The translations under genes and the position numbers were made by a program. Positions 16,761 to 24,960 of a stretch of 64,000 bases of DNA are shown here, in pieces; within the stretch, counting starts at the first letter, position 1, and each line of letters starts with the position of its first letter. The notes beneath the pieces were generated by a model, which ran no database searches, was not told where the DNA came from, and was given only the letters and a program-made list of their open reading frames with translations. This DNA is from Flavobacterium sp. YJ01 (GTDB lineage Bacteria > Bacteroidota > Bacteroidia > Flavobacteriales > Flavobacteriaceae), in assembly GCF_029320955.1 (NCBI RefSeq), contig NZ_CP119757.1, forward strand, positions 2,418,001-2,482,000, written 5' to 3'.

Positions 16761-17540
16761 ATGAAAGCCGAAAAACCTCTAATACTTGTTACCAATGACG
16801 ACGGTATTTTAGCTCCAGGAATTAGAGCACTAATTAGTGTCATGGAAACAATCGGCGAAGTCATCGTCGTTGCTCCAGACAAACCTCAAAGTGCAATGGG
16901 GCATGCAATTACAATCAATAACACTTTATTTTTAGATAAAATTTCGAAAGAAAACGATCCAATCGCAGAATACAGCTGTTCTGGAACTCCTGTCGATTGT
17001 GTAAAATTAGCCGTAAACGAAATCTTAAAACGCAAACCAGATTTGTGTGTTTCGGGCATCAATCACGGTTCCAATTCTTCTATAAATGTAATTTATTCGG
17101 GAACGATGAGCGCCGCCGTAGAAGCAGGAATTGAAGGCATTCAATCGATCGGTTTTTCGTTATTAGATTTTGATTGGAATGCTGATTTTGAGCAAATTAA
17201 ATCTTTTGTAAAAAGAATTACGTTAGAAACCTTAGCTAATAAACTTCCGCCTGGAGTAGTTTTAAATGTCAATTTTCCAAAATTGAAAGAATCTGAAATA
17301 AAAGGAATTAAAGTTTGCCGTCAAGCGAAAGCCTATTACGCACAGAAATTTGACAAAAGACAAACTCCTTTTGGAAAAGATTATTATTGGCTTGCCGGAA
17401 AATTTGTAAACGAAGATAAAGGAGAAGATACGGACGAATGGGCATTAGAAAACGGCTATGTTTCGGTAGTTCCCGTTCAATTTGACTTAACTGCTCACCA
17501 CTCCATTCAGCAACTTAACACTTGGAAATTAAATGATTAA
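16761..17540 (+). CDS. surE: 5'/3'-nucleotidase SurE
   Basis: 259 residues. SurE is a metal-dependent phosphatase that removes phosphate from nucleoside monophosphates. The N-terminal metal site LVTNDDGILAPGIRAL is intact, as are VVAPDKPQSAMGHAITI, CSGTPVDCVKLAV, VSGINHGSNSSINVIYSGTM (written here as SGINHGSN and IYSGTM), and the C-terminal VSVVPVQFDLTAH. Its stop overlaps the start of the small membrane protein gene by 8 bases. lpxB follows, so the three genes run in the same direction, though lpxB has its own promoter element. Confidence 0.95.
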   Translation: MKAEKPLILVTNDDGILAPGIRALISVMETIGEVIVVAPDKPQSAMGHAITINNTLFLDKISKENDPIAEYSCSGTPVDCVKLAVNEILKRKPDLCVSGINHGSNSSINVIYSGTMSAAVEAGIEGIQSIGFSLLDFDWNADFEQIKSFVKRITLETLANKLPPGVVLNVNFPKLKESEIKGIKVCRQAKAYYAQKFDKRQTPFGKDYYWLAGKFVNEDKGEDTDEWALENGYVSVVPVQFDLTAHHSIQQLNTWKLND

Positions 17541-17802
17541 AGAATTAGGAATCGGTTTTATAATCGGAATTTTTACCGCACTTTTAGGAAGCTATTTGTT
17601 CATTACTTTTTTTACCAATTTTGATATTTCCTCTGGACTTCAAATTATAAAAGAACAGGGATATCTTGGAAAAATCATTACTTTAGGAACACTTTTAGAT
17701 CTTGCCGTTTTTGCTATTTTATTAAAAAGAAATAAAGAATTAATGGCTCGTGGTGTAATTTTAGCCGTGATTGTACTGGCAATTTCTACATTAATTGTTT
17801 AA
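17533..17802 (+). CDS. Small membrane protein
   Basis: 89 residues, unrecognised family. Three hydrophobic segments are visible at about 5-27, 48-63 and 72-88, separated by short charged loops (IIKEQG, KRNKELMARG), so it is an integral inner-membrane protein. The ATG lies inside the end of surE (8-base overlap), consistent with translational coupling. No enzymatic motif is seen. Small proteins of this kind often sit between surE and lpxB in flavobacteria, which is a recollection and not a search result. Confidence 0.7.
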   Translation: MIKELGIGFIIGIFTALLGSYLFITFFTNFDISSGLQIIKEQGYLGKIITLGTLLDLAVFAILLKRNKELMARGVILAVIVLAISTLIV

Positions 17803-17807
17803 AATCT

Positions 17808-17815
17808 TATCTTTG
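17808..17815 (+). promoter_or_regulatory. lpxB promoter -7 element
   Basis: TATCTTTG matches TAnnTTTG and sits 53 bases before the lpxB ATG; no good upstream element is present. Confidence 0.4.
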
Positions 17816-17868
17816 CGAAGTTACCGTTAATACGGAATTACAACTTTAGCACATTCAAAAAAACCAAC

Positions 17869-18984
17869 ATGAAATATTACATAATTGCAGGAGAAGCTTC
17901 TGGAGATTTGCACGGTTCGAACTTAATGAAAGCATTATACATTGAAGATCCTGAAGCAGAAATTAGATTTTGGGGCGGCTATTTAATGCAAAAAGTTGGC
18001 GGAACTTTAGTTAAACACTATCGTGAATTGGCTTTTATGGGATTTATTGAAGTTGTTTTTAACTTGAAAACCATTTTAAACAATATTAAAATCTGTAAAA
18101 AAGACATTTCTGAATTTCAGCCAGATGTAATCATTTTTATTGATTATCCAGGTTTTAATATGCGAATTGCAAAATGGGCTAAAGAATTAGGATACAAAAC
18201 ACATTATTACATTTCTCCACAAATTTGGGCTTGGAAAGAAAATCGCATTAATGCAATCAAACAAGATGTTGATAAGATGTTTGTTATTCTGCCTTTCGAA
18301 AAAAGTTTTTACGAAGACAAACATCATTTTCCAGTAGATTTTGTAGGACATCCATTAATTGATGCCATTCAGAATCAGCCTGCTTTTGATGAAGCTATAT
18401 TTAGAAAAGAAAATAATTTAGGCGAAAAACCAATTATTGCCGTTTTGCCAGGAAGCCGTAAACAGGAAATTACCAAAATGCTAAGCGTAATGCTGAGCGT
18501 TGTTGATGATTTTCAGGATTACGAATTTGTAATTGCTGGCGCTCCGAGTCAGGAATACGAATTTTATCAGCAATTTCTAAAAAATAAAAATATCGCATTT
18601 GTTTCTAACAAAACCTACGATCTGCTTCGTTCGTCGACTGCCGCCTTGGTAACTTCTGGAACTGCAACTCTTGAAACGGCGCTTTTTAAAGTTCCCGAAG
18701 TAGTTTGCTATAAAGGAAGCGAGGTTTCATATCAAATTGCAAAACGCATTATTACCTTAAAATACATTTCTCTTGTCAATTTAATTATGGATCAAGAAGT
18801 TGTGACAGAATTAATTCAGGGAGAATGCAATAAAAAACGAATTAAAGAAGAGCTTCAAAAATTATTAGAACCAGAATATCGCAAAAAAGTGCTCCATAAT
18901 TATGATGTTTTAGAACAAAAACTGGGCGGAATTGGCGCAAGTAAAAAAACTGCAGAATTGATTGTTGCCGATTTAAAAAAATAA
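17869..18984 (+). CDS. lpxB: Lipid-A-disaccharide synthase
   Basis: 371 residues, normal length. LpxB condenses UDP-2,3-diacylglucosamine with lipid X to make the disaccharide of lipid A at the inner face of the cytoplasmic membrane. Recognisable family segments are IIAGEASGDLHGSNLM, FWGGYLMQKVGG, ELAFMGFIEV, IDYPGFNMRIAKWAK, YYISPQIWAWKENR, VGHPLID, VLPGSRKQEI and SGTATLETALF. It supports an LPS-bearing Gram-negative envelope. It lies between the surE pair and an NlpC/P60 lipoprotein that starts 16 bases later, probably on the same transcript. Confidence 0.96.
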   Translation: MKYYIIAGEASGDLHGSNLMKALYIEDPEAEIRFWGGYLMQKVGGTLVKHYRELAFMGFIEVVFNLKTILNNIKICKKDISEFQPDVIIFIDYPGFNMRIAKWAKELGYKTHYYISPQIWAWKENRINAIKQDVDKMFVILPFEKSFYEDKHHFPVDFVGHPLIDAIQNQPAFDEAIFRKENNLGEKPIIAVLPGSRKQEITKMLSVMLSVVDDFQDYEFVIAGAPSQEYEFYQQFLKNKNIAFVSNKTYDLLRSSTAALVTSGTATLETALFKVPEVVCYKGSEVSYQIAKRIITLKYISLVNLIMDQEVVTELIQGECNKKRIKEELQKLLEPEYRKKVLHNYDVLEQKLGGIGASKKTAELIVADLKK

Positions 18985-19000
18985 ACTTAAAACTTCTGTT

Positions 19001-19486
19001 TTGAAAAGAATTATAATTTTCCTGCTTTTAGCCGTTGCTTTTACTTCTTGTAAATCGACTTCGGCTGTTGCAACCAAAAACGAATCAAAAAAAGAAAATA
19101 GAGCTTTAGTTAATAATTTAATCGAAAAAGCAACAGAAAATATTGGTGTTCGTTATAAAGCTGGAGGAACTACAAGAAGTGGTTTTGATTGTTCTGGATT
19201 GGTTTATACTACTTTTCAAAGTGAAAACATTCCACTGCCAAGAGCTTCTTACGAACAGGCAAAAATTGGAAAAGTGATTCCGCTAAATGATGCCAGAAAA
19301 GGCGATTTAATTTTCTTTAAAACCAATAAAAGCAGACAGATAAATCACGTTGGACTTATTACAGAAGTCAATTCTGATGAAATAAAATTTGTCCATTCTT
19401 CTACTTCAAAAGGAGTAATTATTTCTTCAACCAAAGAGGCATATTACAAAAATGCTTTCGAGCAAGTAAATAGAATCCTTCCGTAA
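19001..19486 (+). CDS. NlpC/P60 (C40) peptidase lipoprotein
   Basis: 161 residues starting with TTG at 19001, with no ATG nearby in frame. A lipoprotein signal ends at AFTSC. The catalytic domain spans about 45-160: cysteine in GFDCSGLVYTTF, first histidine in INHVGLITEV, and the third polar residue in FVHSST. Such enzymes cleave peptidoglycan stem peptides (D-Glu-meso-DAP bonds) and assist cell-wall turnover. It follows lpxB by 16 bases and precedes comEC by 50 bases on the same strand. Confidence 0.9.
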   Translation: MKRIIIFLLLAVAFTSCKSTSAVATKNESKKENRALVNNLIEKATENIGVRYKAGGTTRSGFDCSGLVYTTFQSENIPLPRASYEQAKIGKVIPLNDARKGDLIFFKTNKSRQINHVGLITEVNSDEIKFVHSSTSKGVIISSTKEAYYKNAFEQVNRILP

Positions 19487-19536
19487 AAATCATTTTTTTT
19501 ATTATTTTTCTTACAAATATTTAATACTTTTAGAAC

Positions 19537-21570
19537 ATGAAAGTATTAGATTTTCCGTTAGTAAAAATTACAATTGCCTTTTTATTTGGCATAATTACCG
19601 TTTATTATATTAATTGTTCCGTTACGTTAGCAACAATAATACTGTCATTCTCATCTGTTTTATTTTCTTTTTTCTATTTATGGAATTTAAAATACCGCAG
19701 AAATGATTTCTCATTTGGGTTTTCAACCTATTTTCTTGCTTTTTCTATTGGTATTTTTACCCTATTAAGTCATACCGAAAATCTTCAAAAAACAAATTAC
19801 ACACATTGCGAACGCGCATTCGAAAAAAAGCAAACCATAACTTTAATTCTTAGAGAAAAACTAAAAAGCAACGATTACGCTGATCGTTATATCGGATTAA
19901 TAAAATCTATTTCAGGCAAGAATTTTTCAGGGAAAATAATTGTCAACATTCAAAGAGACAGCACAACAAATCCTCTTGTAATTGGAAATAGCATTAAAAT
20001 TGAAACCGTTTTGCAACGCAATCAATCCAATAAAAATCCGAATCAATTTGATTACAGTAGATATTTGGCTAACAAACAGATTTATGCTCAAATCTATTGC
20101 CAAAAAAAAGAAATTTCAGTTAGCAAAACCACTCAAAAAGACATTTGGTATTATTGCGCCAAACTACATTCTCGAATCATTTTAAATCTTGAAAAATCAA
20201 AATTCAACAAAGAAGAAATGAATGTAGCCCTCGCTTTGATTTTAGGACAACAGCAAGAAATTTCACAAGATATTATTCAAGATTATCAATATTCTGGAGC
20301 AACACACATTTTATCAGTTTCTGGCTTACACGTAGGTTTTATAATGCTTTTTATTACTTTTATTTTAAAACCAATACCAAATACAAGTAAAGGCTCATTT
20401 TTTAAACTGTTTTCTATTCTAATTTCTTTAGCCGGATTTGCTGTTATTTCGGGTTTATCTCCTTCAGTTTTAAGATCTGTTGTTATGTTTTCTTTTGTTG
20501 CAATTGGAAATCATTTACGAAGAAACGGCAATATTTATCATACTTTACTAGCTTCAATTCTCCTTATATTATTATTCGAACCTTACTTTTTATTTGATGT
20601 CGGATTTCAATTAAGCTATTTGGCATTGTTTTTTATTATCTGGCTACAGCCGCTTTTAAAGAATATTTACAAACCAAAAAACAAACTCACAAATTACATT
20701 TGGGAAGCTTTGACTGTTTCTTTTGCCGCTCAAATAGGTACTTTACCTTTGTGCCTTTATTATTTTCATCAATTTCCTGGCTTATTCTTCGTTACCAATA
20801 TTATTATTCTTCCCGTTTTATCTTTTATAATGATCGCTGGAATTGTTGTAATGCTAATTGCCATTTTTACAAGCCCGCCATTATTTATAACAATGATTTT
20901 TGAAAAAAGCATTTATCTTTTAAACCTAATGATACATGCGGTTGCTTCGGTAGATTCATTTGTTATTCGAGACATCAGCTTTAATTCTTATTATTTGCTA
21001 ACATTTTATCTTTTAATAATTAGCAGCATTATTTGGCTAAAAAAACCAAATTTTACTAAAATAATATTTGTGATGAGTTCCGTAATTTTAGTGCAGTTGT
21101 CATTCATCATTTATAAAATTCAAATCGAAAGAGGAAAAGAATTTATTATTTACAACCAAAAAAACAACACATTAATTTCTACTCGTACAGGAAGAAACAT
21201 TGTGTTTTATAAAAGAGATACACTATTTAAAAATGATCAAAATGACAGAATTATAAATTCTTATCTAGTCGGAAATTCTGTTTCTTTAAGTAAAACCGAA
21301 TCTTTAAAAAATCTGATGTATTTTAAAAACAAAAAAATTGTTATAATAGATAGTTCAGGAATTTATCCATCTTATTCATCGCCAGATCTATTGCTTATTA
21401 CACAAAATCCAAAGGTAAATTTAGACCGATTATTAAGAAAAATACAGCCAAAAATGATAATTGCAGACGGATCAAATTCGAATTCCATTCAAAAATATTG
21501 GAAAGAAAGCTGTTTGAAAAAAAATATCCCTTTTCATTCAACGAAAGAAAAGGGATACTATAAATTGTAG
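19537..21570 (+). CDS. comEC: ComEC/Rec2 family DNA-uptake channel
   Basis: 677 residues. A polytopic membrane protein expected to carry single-stranded DNA across the inner membrane. The N-terminal part has two helices and a soluble OB-like section (TLILREKLKSNDY). The competence core spans about 225-500 with GATHILSVSGLHVGFIM, SGLSPSVLRSVVMF, DVGFQLSYLALFFI and AQIGTLPLCLYYFHQFP. The C-terminal segment after residue 510 lacks the metal-binding histidine motif of the metallo-beta-lactamase domain found in longer ComEC proteins, a form common in Bacteroidota. It converges with the thioredoxin-like gene, leaving only 6 bases between stops. Confidence 0.9.
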   Translation: MKVLDFPLVKITIAFLFGIITVYYINCSVTLATIILSFSSVLFSFFYLWNLKYRRNDFSFGFSTYFLAFSIGIFTLLSHTENLQKTNYTHCERAFEKKQTITLILREKLKSNDYADRYIGLIKSISGKNFSGKIIVNIQRDSTTNPLVIGNSIKIETVLQRNQSNKNPNQFDYSRYLANKQIYAQIYCQKKEISVSKTTQKDIWYYCAKLHSRIILNLEKSKFNKEEMNVALALILGQQQEISQDIIQDYQYSGATHILSVSGLHVGFIMLFITFILKPIPNTSKGSFFKLFSILISLAGFAVISGLSPSVLRSVVMFSFVAIGNHLRRNGNIYHTLLASILLILLFEPYFLFDVGFQLSYLALFFIIWLQPLLKNIYKPKNKLTNYIWEALTVSFAAQIGTLPLCLYYFHQFPGLFFVTNIIILPVLSFIMIAGIVVMLIAIFTSPPLFITMIFEKSIYLLNLMIHAVASVDSFVIRDISFNSYYLLTFYLLIISSIIWLKKPNFTKIIFVMSSVILVQLSFIIYKIQIERGKEFIIYNQKNNTLISTRTGRNIVFYKRDTLFKNDQNDRIINSYLVGNSVSLSKTESLKNLMYFKNKKIVIIDSSGIYPSYSSPDLLLITQNPKVNLDRLLRKIQPKMIIADGSNSNSIQKYWKESCLKKNIPFHSTKEKGYYKL

Positions 21571-21576
21571 TTTTGA

Positions 21577-22026
21577 TTATTCTTTATTTAACATCGAATT
21601 GCATTCGTCTAACCAAGATTTTATCCCTGATTGATTATCCGACATTAAACCTAATTTATTAAAACTAGTTCTTCCTTTCCTTAAATAAACTTCGGTTAGA
21701 CACACTTGCGGAATTTGTTGAACTCCAAAAGCATTTTTCAATCGCACAGTCTGTTCTTTTATGTTTTCAGAAACTGTTTGATCCGAAAGATCAAGTTTTA
21801 CTAAAATAACATTTTTACGAGACCAGTCTTCAAAGTCACGTGTAGCAAAAATTTCATTTTGAAATTTCTGCCCAACGCCTTGTCCTGTAAAAAAAATAAG
21901 CAATGGTTTTCTTTGTTCTGAGCTTACTGTAACAGCTTCATTAATATCGGTTCTCCAAACTAAACCTTGAGAACGCACAAAAAATGAGCTCAAAAAGAGC
22001 ACTAAAATAAGTAGTTTTTGGAGCAT
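21577..22026 (-). CDS. Thioredoxin-like protein without CXXC (copy 3)
   Basis: 149 residues with a signal peptide ending near FVRSQ. The fold of a periplasmic thioredoxin-like protein is retained: WRTDINEAVTVSSEQRKPLLIFFTG, VILVKLDLSD, and the cis-proline region QQIPQV. However, the active-site CXXC is replaced by GQGVGQKF, so it cannot act as a thiol oxidoreductase in the usual way. It is a paralogue of 22288-22740 and of the intact 22960-23427. Its leader shares a 15-base word with the next copy (see findings). No frameshift or internal stop is present, so it is not an obvious pseudogene. Confidence 0.8.
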   Translation of the reverse strand: MLQKLLILVLFLSSFFVRSQGLVWRTDINEAVTVSSEQRKPLLIFFTGQGVGQKFQNEIFATRDFEDWSRKNVILVKLDLSDQTVSENIKEQTVRLKNAFGVQQIPQVCLTEVYLRKGRTSFNKLGLMSDNQSGIKSWLDECNSMLNKE

Positions 22027-22030
22027 AATA

Positions 22031-22045
22031 AATTGGTTTTGGTTA
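22031..22045 (-). promoter_or_regulatory. Shared leader word, copy 3
   Basis: On the minus strand TAACCAAAACCAATT lies 4 bases before the ATG. The same 15 bases precede the neighbouring paralogue at 22744-22758. Confidence 0.6.
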
Positions 22046-22220
22046 AGTTAATACGACTAAAATAATATAAAAACAACACCAAACTAATTATTTAACGAAT
22101 AAAAAATGCTGATTTAATAATTAAAATCACTTTGATAATAAACGAATCTTATTTTATTAATTTTTTAAAAAACGATGCGATAAAAAATCAAATTCTCTAT
22201 TCATAATTTTTTAAATAAAA

Positions 22221-22258
22221 AAAATACCTCTCCGTCGGGACAGAGAGGCATCAAAAAA
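22221..22258 (-). terminator. Terminator of thioredoxin-like copy 2
   Basis: CCTCTC (22227-22232) pairs with GAGAGG (22243-22248); GTC/GAC pairs further inside. T runs on both flanks could make it bidirectional; only the minus-strand gene at 22288-22740 ends nearby. Confidence 0.75.
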
Positions 22259-22287
22259 AAATTAAAATAAAAGTTGAAATGAAATCG

Positions 22288-22740
22288 TTATTCAGGCGGA
22301 TGTAAAATCGTGTTTGATTCTGCAATCCAAGCTTTTGCTCCACCAGGTTTGTAGGCGATTTTCCCTAGGGCACTGAATGTTGTTTTGTTTTTTCTAACTG
22401 ATGCCATGGCAAAGCATACTTCTGGAAGTTCTTCTACACCGAATGCATTTTTCAATTTTACATTCTGTTCGCGATCACTATCAGAAGCATTCATGTCTGA
22501 CAAGTCTAATTTTACTAAGACCACGTTATCACGCGACCATACGGCAAAATCAGGAGTTTTAAAAATTTCGTTTTGAAGATTGTCTGGTACACCTGAGGCA
22601 GTGAATAAAATCAACATTGGTTTTCTTTGCTCATTACTAATTGCAATCGCGTCTGTCATATTAGTTCGCCATGCTAAATTTTGCGCTTGCATAAAAAATG
22701 AACCCAAAAAAAACAGTAGGATAAGTAGTTTTTTGGTCAT
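22288..22740 (-). CDS. Thioredoxin-like protein without CXXC (copy 2)
   Basis: 150 residues with a signal peptide ending near FFMQAQ. The sequence follows copy 3 closely: WRTNMTDAIAISNEQRKPML, then FTASGVPDNLQNEIFKTPDF in place of the WCGWC site, VVLVKLDLSD, cis-proline in ELPEV, and a C-terminal domain with GKIAYKPGGAKAWI that matches the intact copy 1 (GKTGYVAGGPSAWL). It keeps the fold but has no cysteine pair. It is transcribed separately: terminators lie on both sides. It may act as a binding or regulatory homologue; that is inference. Confidence 0.82.
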   Translation of the reverse strand: MTKKLLILLFFLGSFFMQAQNLAWRTNMTDAIAISNEQRKPMLILFTASGVPDNLQNEIFKTPDFAVWSRDNVVLVKLDLSDMNASDSDREQNVKLKNAFGVEELPEVCFAMASVRKNKTTFSALGKIAYKPGGAKAWIAESNTILHPPE

Positions 22741-22743
22741 ATT

Positions 22744-22758
22744 AATTGGTTTTGGTTA
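22744..22758 (-). promoter_or_regulatory. Shared leader word, copy 2
   Basis: TAACCAAAACCAATT on the minus strand, ending 3 bases before the ATG; identical to the word before copy 3. Confidence 0.6.
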
Positions 22759-22899
22759 GATTAGCAAAACGAAATTAACATAATATTTTAATTTTCCAAT
22801 TTTTATTAGCACAAAAAATACATTATATGTTTTTTTAATAACAATAAAATATAAAAATCATAATTTGTTTATTGAAATGAACTTATTTTCTTACGAAAC

Positions 22900-22932
22900 A
22901 AAAAAAGTCCCTTGTAAAAACAAGGGACTTTA
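22900..22932 (-). terminator. Terminator of thioredoxin-like copy 1
   Basis: AAGTCCCTTGT (22905-22915) pairs perfectly with ACAAGGGACTT (22920-22930) around AAAA; a T run follows on the minus strand. Confidence 0.9.
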
Positions 22933-22959
22933 TATAAAAAATTAAGATTTTATCTTTCT

Positions 22960-23427
22960 TTAAGATTTCTTCGGATGAACAATTCCTTCAGCAACTGTTA
23001 ACCAAGCAGATGGGCCACCAGCAACATATCCTGTTTTACCAAGACCTTTAAAATTAACTCTTCCGTCTTTAGTTTCTGCACTCGTGAAGAAAACCGTCGG
23101 AAAACCTTGAATTGCAAAAGCTTGCTGCAACTCAAGATTTTGATTCTTAAGTTCTGGCGTTTGAGGAACAGCTCTTGGGTAATCTAATTCCACCAAAACT
23201 ACATTTATTGCTGCCCATTTTTTAAACTCTTCTGTCTTAAGAACTTCGTTCTGTAAACGTATACACCAACCGCACCAATCACTCCCTGTAAAAAACATCA
23301 ACATTGGTTTTTGCTCTTTATTACTAACAGTAATCGCTTCTCTAACATCTGTATACCATTTTAGCTCTTGTGCCTGAAGACTCATAGCACCAAGTAAAAT
23401 GAAAGCAATAAGTATTATTTTTTTCAT
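22960..23427 (-). CDS. Periplasmic thioredoxin-family protein with WCGWC site
   Basis: 155 residues with a signal peptide ending near SLQAQ. The active site is FTGSDWCGWC at about residues 48-57, and the cis-proline loop is GFPTVFF. This pattern matches the DUF255/thioredoxin_7-like family of periplasmic disulfide-handling proteins. It is the intact member of a tandem trio; the other two copies lack the cysteines. A TAAATTTG promoter element lies 17 bases upstream of the ATG, so it can be expressed independently of the POT transporters ahead of it. Confidence 0.9.
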   Translation of the reverse strand: MKKIILIAFILLGAMSLQAQELKWYTDVREAITVSNKEQKPMLMFFTGSDWCGWCIRLQNEVLKTEEFKKWAAINVVLVELDYPRAVPQTPELKNQNLELQQAFAIQGFPTVFFTSAETKDGRVNFKGLGKTGYVAGGPSAWLTVAEGIVHPKKS

Positions 23428-23443
23428 AATGAGGAATTTTCTG

Positions 23444-23451
23444 CAAATTTA
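23444..23451 (-). promoter_or_regulatory. Promoter -7 element of thioredoxin-like copy 1
   Basis: On the minus strand TAAATTTG matches TAnnTTTG. The spacing to an upstream TTG (15 bases) is short, so the match rests mostly on this element. Confidence 0.4.
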
Positions 23452-23474
23452 TGTAAAAACTAATTACAATATAA

Positions 23475-24959
23475 TTATTTAACTTCTTGCATCAACCTTC
23501 TGATTAACGGAGTTAAAACAATTAATGCAATTCCTGCAACTAATGCATAAATCGCTAATTGATAGTATCCGTCTGTATAAGCAATAAGCTTAGACATTAA
23601 GGTAGTTCCTGTATTTGCATCAGACATTTCGGCTCCTAATTTACCGGCAGCAAATTGACCAAATGCGCTTGAAAGAAACCATAATCCCATCATCATTCCA
23701 AATAATCTTTTTGGAGATAATTTAGTAATTACAGACATTCCAATTGGACCAATGCATAATTCACCTAACGTATACAAAAGATATCCTAAAGCAAATACAT
23801 CTAGAGAACTTAATCCGTCTTGGTTTACAAAATATCTAGCTGCATAAAAGATAAAGAAACCTGCCGCCAACAGAATAAATGACAAACCAAACTTAACAAC
23901 AGTATTAGGTTCAATTTTTCGTTTAGACATATAAATCCACAAAAAGCCTAATAATGGACTAAAAATAATAACATAAAGTGAGTTTATACTATTATTAACC
24001 ACGTTTGGATCGATATTGAAGAACAACAGTTTATTAGTTAAATTATCTTTCGCAAACAATGACAATGAACCTCCAGATTGCTCAGAAATTGCCATAAACA
24101 TAAAGTATCCAAAAATAAAGATAAATGCCGCTAAGAGCTTTCGTTGTTGTTTCGCATCTTTAATTTGTATCAACTCGAACAAAAAGTACCCTACAGCCGC
24201 AATTCCAATTGTATACATAAAATATTCTGTAAAATCAGAATTGATAACCATTATGTAAACCAACGGAATCACCACAAAAGAACCCACATAAACAGCAATT
24301 TCATATAAATTACGTTTCTTAGGTTCATGGTTTTCTAAAGGAGAATTTCCAATTGGTGCTAGATGTTTTTTAGTCAAAAGAAAAGTCACAACACCAATTA
24401 TCATAACGATTGCCGCTGAAAGAAAACAAAGACTCCATGAATAATTTTTCCCTAAATAAATTGGAATTGCTCCACCAAGCATTCCTCCAATATTAATTCC
24501 GGCATAAAACAATCCGTAACCTGCGTCACGACGACCGTCGTTTTCATGATAAAGTTCTCCAACCATCGAAGAAACATTTGGCTTAAAAAAACCAGTTCCA
24601 ATAATAGAAAGCGTTATTCCGTAGTAAAAGAAATCGTGCGGATTTGCAGCAATTAGCAAATTACCCAAAATCATAACGATTCCTCCAAAAAGAAGCGATT
24701 TTTTAAATCCTAAAACTTTATCGGCAAAAATTCCACCAATAAACGTAAAAGCATAAACGAAAGCCTGCACAGCTCCATATTGAAGATTTGCTTTTCCTTC
24801 AACCAGACCCAATTGGTCTACCATGAAAACTGCTAAAACCCCTCTCATTCCGTAGAAACAAAAACGTTCCCACATTTCAACTAAAAACAAGTACCACAAT
24901 TGCTTTGGGTACTTGCCTTCAAAATTTTGAATTTCTTCTAAAGTAATTTTGTTTTCCAT
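23475..24959 (-). CDS. POT-family peptide:H+ symporter (2)
   Basis: 494 residues from the ATG at 24959; an in-frame GTG 12 bases upstream would overlap the previous gene and is less likely. A 12-14-helix transporter of the proton-dependent oligopeptide family. Signature motifs: WERFCFYGMRG (the ExxERFxYY-type motif in modified form) near residue 31, GGIFADKVLGFKKSLLFGG, GTGFFKPNVSSMVGELY, and FYAGINIGGMLGGAI. It should import di- and tripeptides. The start codon is one base after the stop of the other POT gene, so the two are co-transcribed. The paralogy between them points to duplication, possibly with different peptide preference. Confidence 0.93.
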   Translation of the reverse strand: MENKITLEEIQNFEGKYPKQLWYLFLVEMWERFCFYGMRGVLAVFMVDQLGLVEGKANLQYGAVQAFVYAFTFIGGIFADKVLGFKKSLLFGGIVMILGNLLIAANPHDFFYYGITLSIIGTGFFKPNVSSMVGELYHENDGRRDAGYGLFYAGINIGGMLGGAIPIYLGKNYSWSLCFLSAAIVMIIGVVTFLLTKKHLAPIGNSPLENHEPKKRNLYEIAVYVGSFVVIPLVYIMVINSDFTEYFMYTIGIAAVGYFLFELIQIKDAKQQRKLLAAFIFIFGYFMFMAISEQSGGSLSLFAKDNLTNKLLFFNIDPNVVNNSINSLYVIIFSPLLGFLWIYMSKRKIEPNTVVKFGLSFILLAAGFFIFYAARYFVNQDGLSSLDVFALGYLLYTLGELCIGPIGMSVITKLSPKRLFGMMMGLWFLSSAFGQFAAGKLGAEMSDANTGTTLMSKLIAYTDGYYQLAIYALVAGIALIVLTPLIRRLMQEVK

Positions 24960-24960
24960 T

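Noticed and set aside
19537..21570. ComEC as truncated for lack of a metallo-beta-lactamase site
   Set aside because: The C-terminal region is present but lacks the metal motif, which is common in this phylum; no frameshift is visible.
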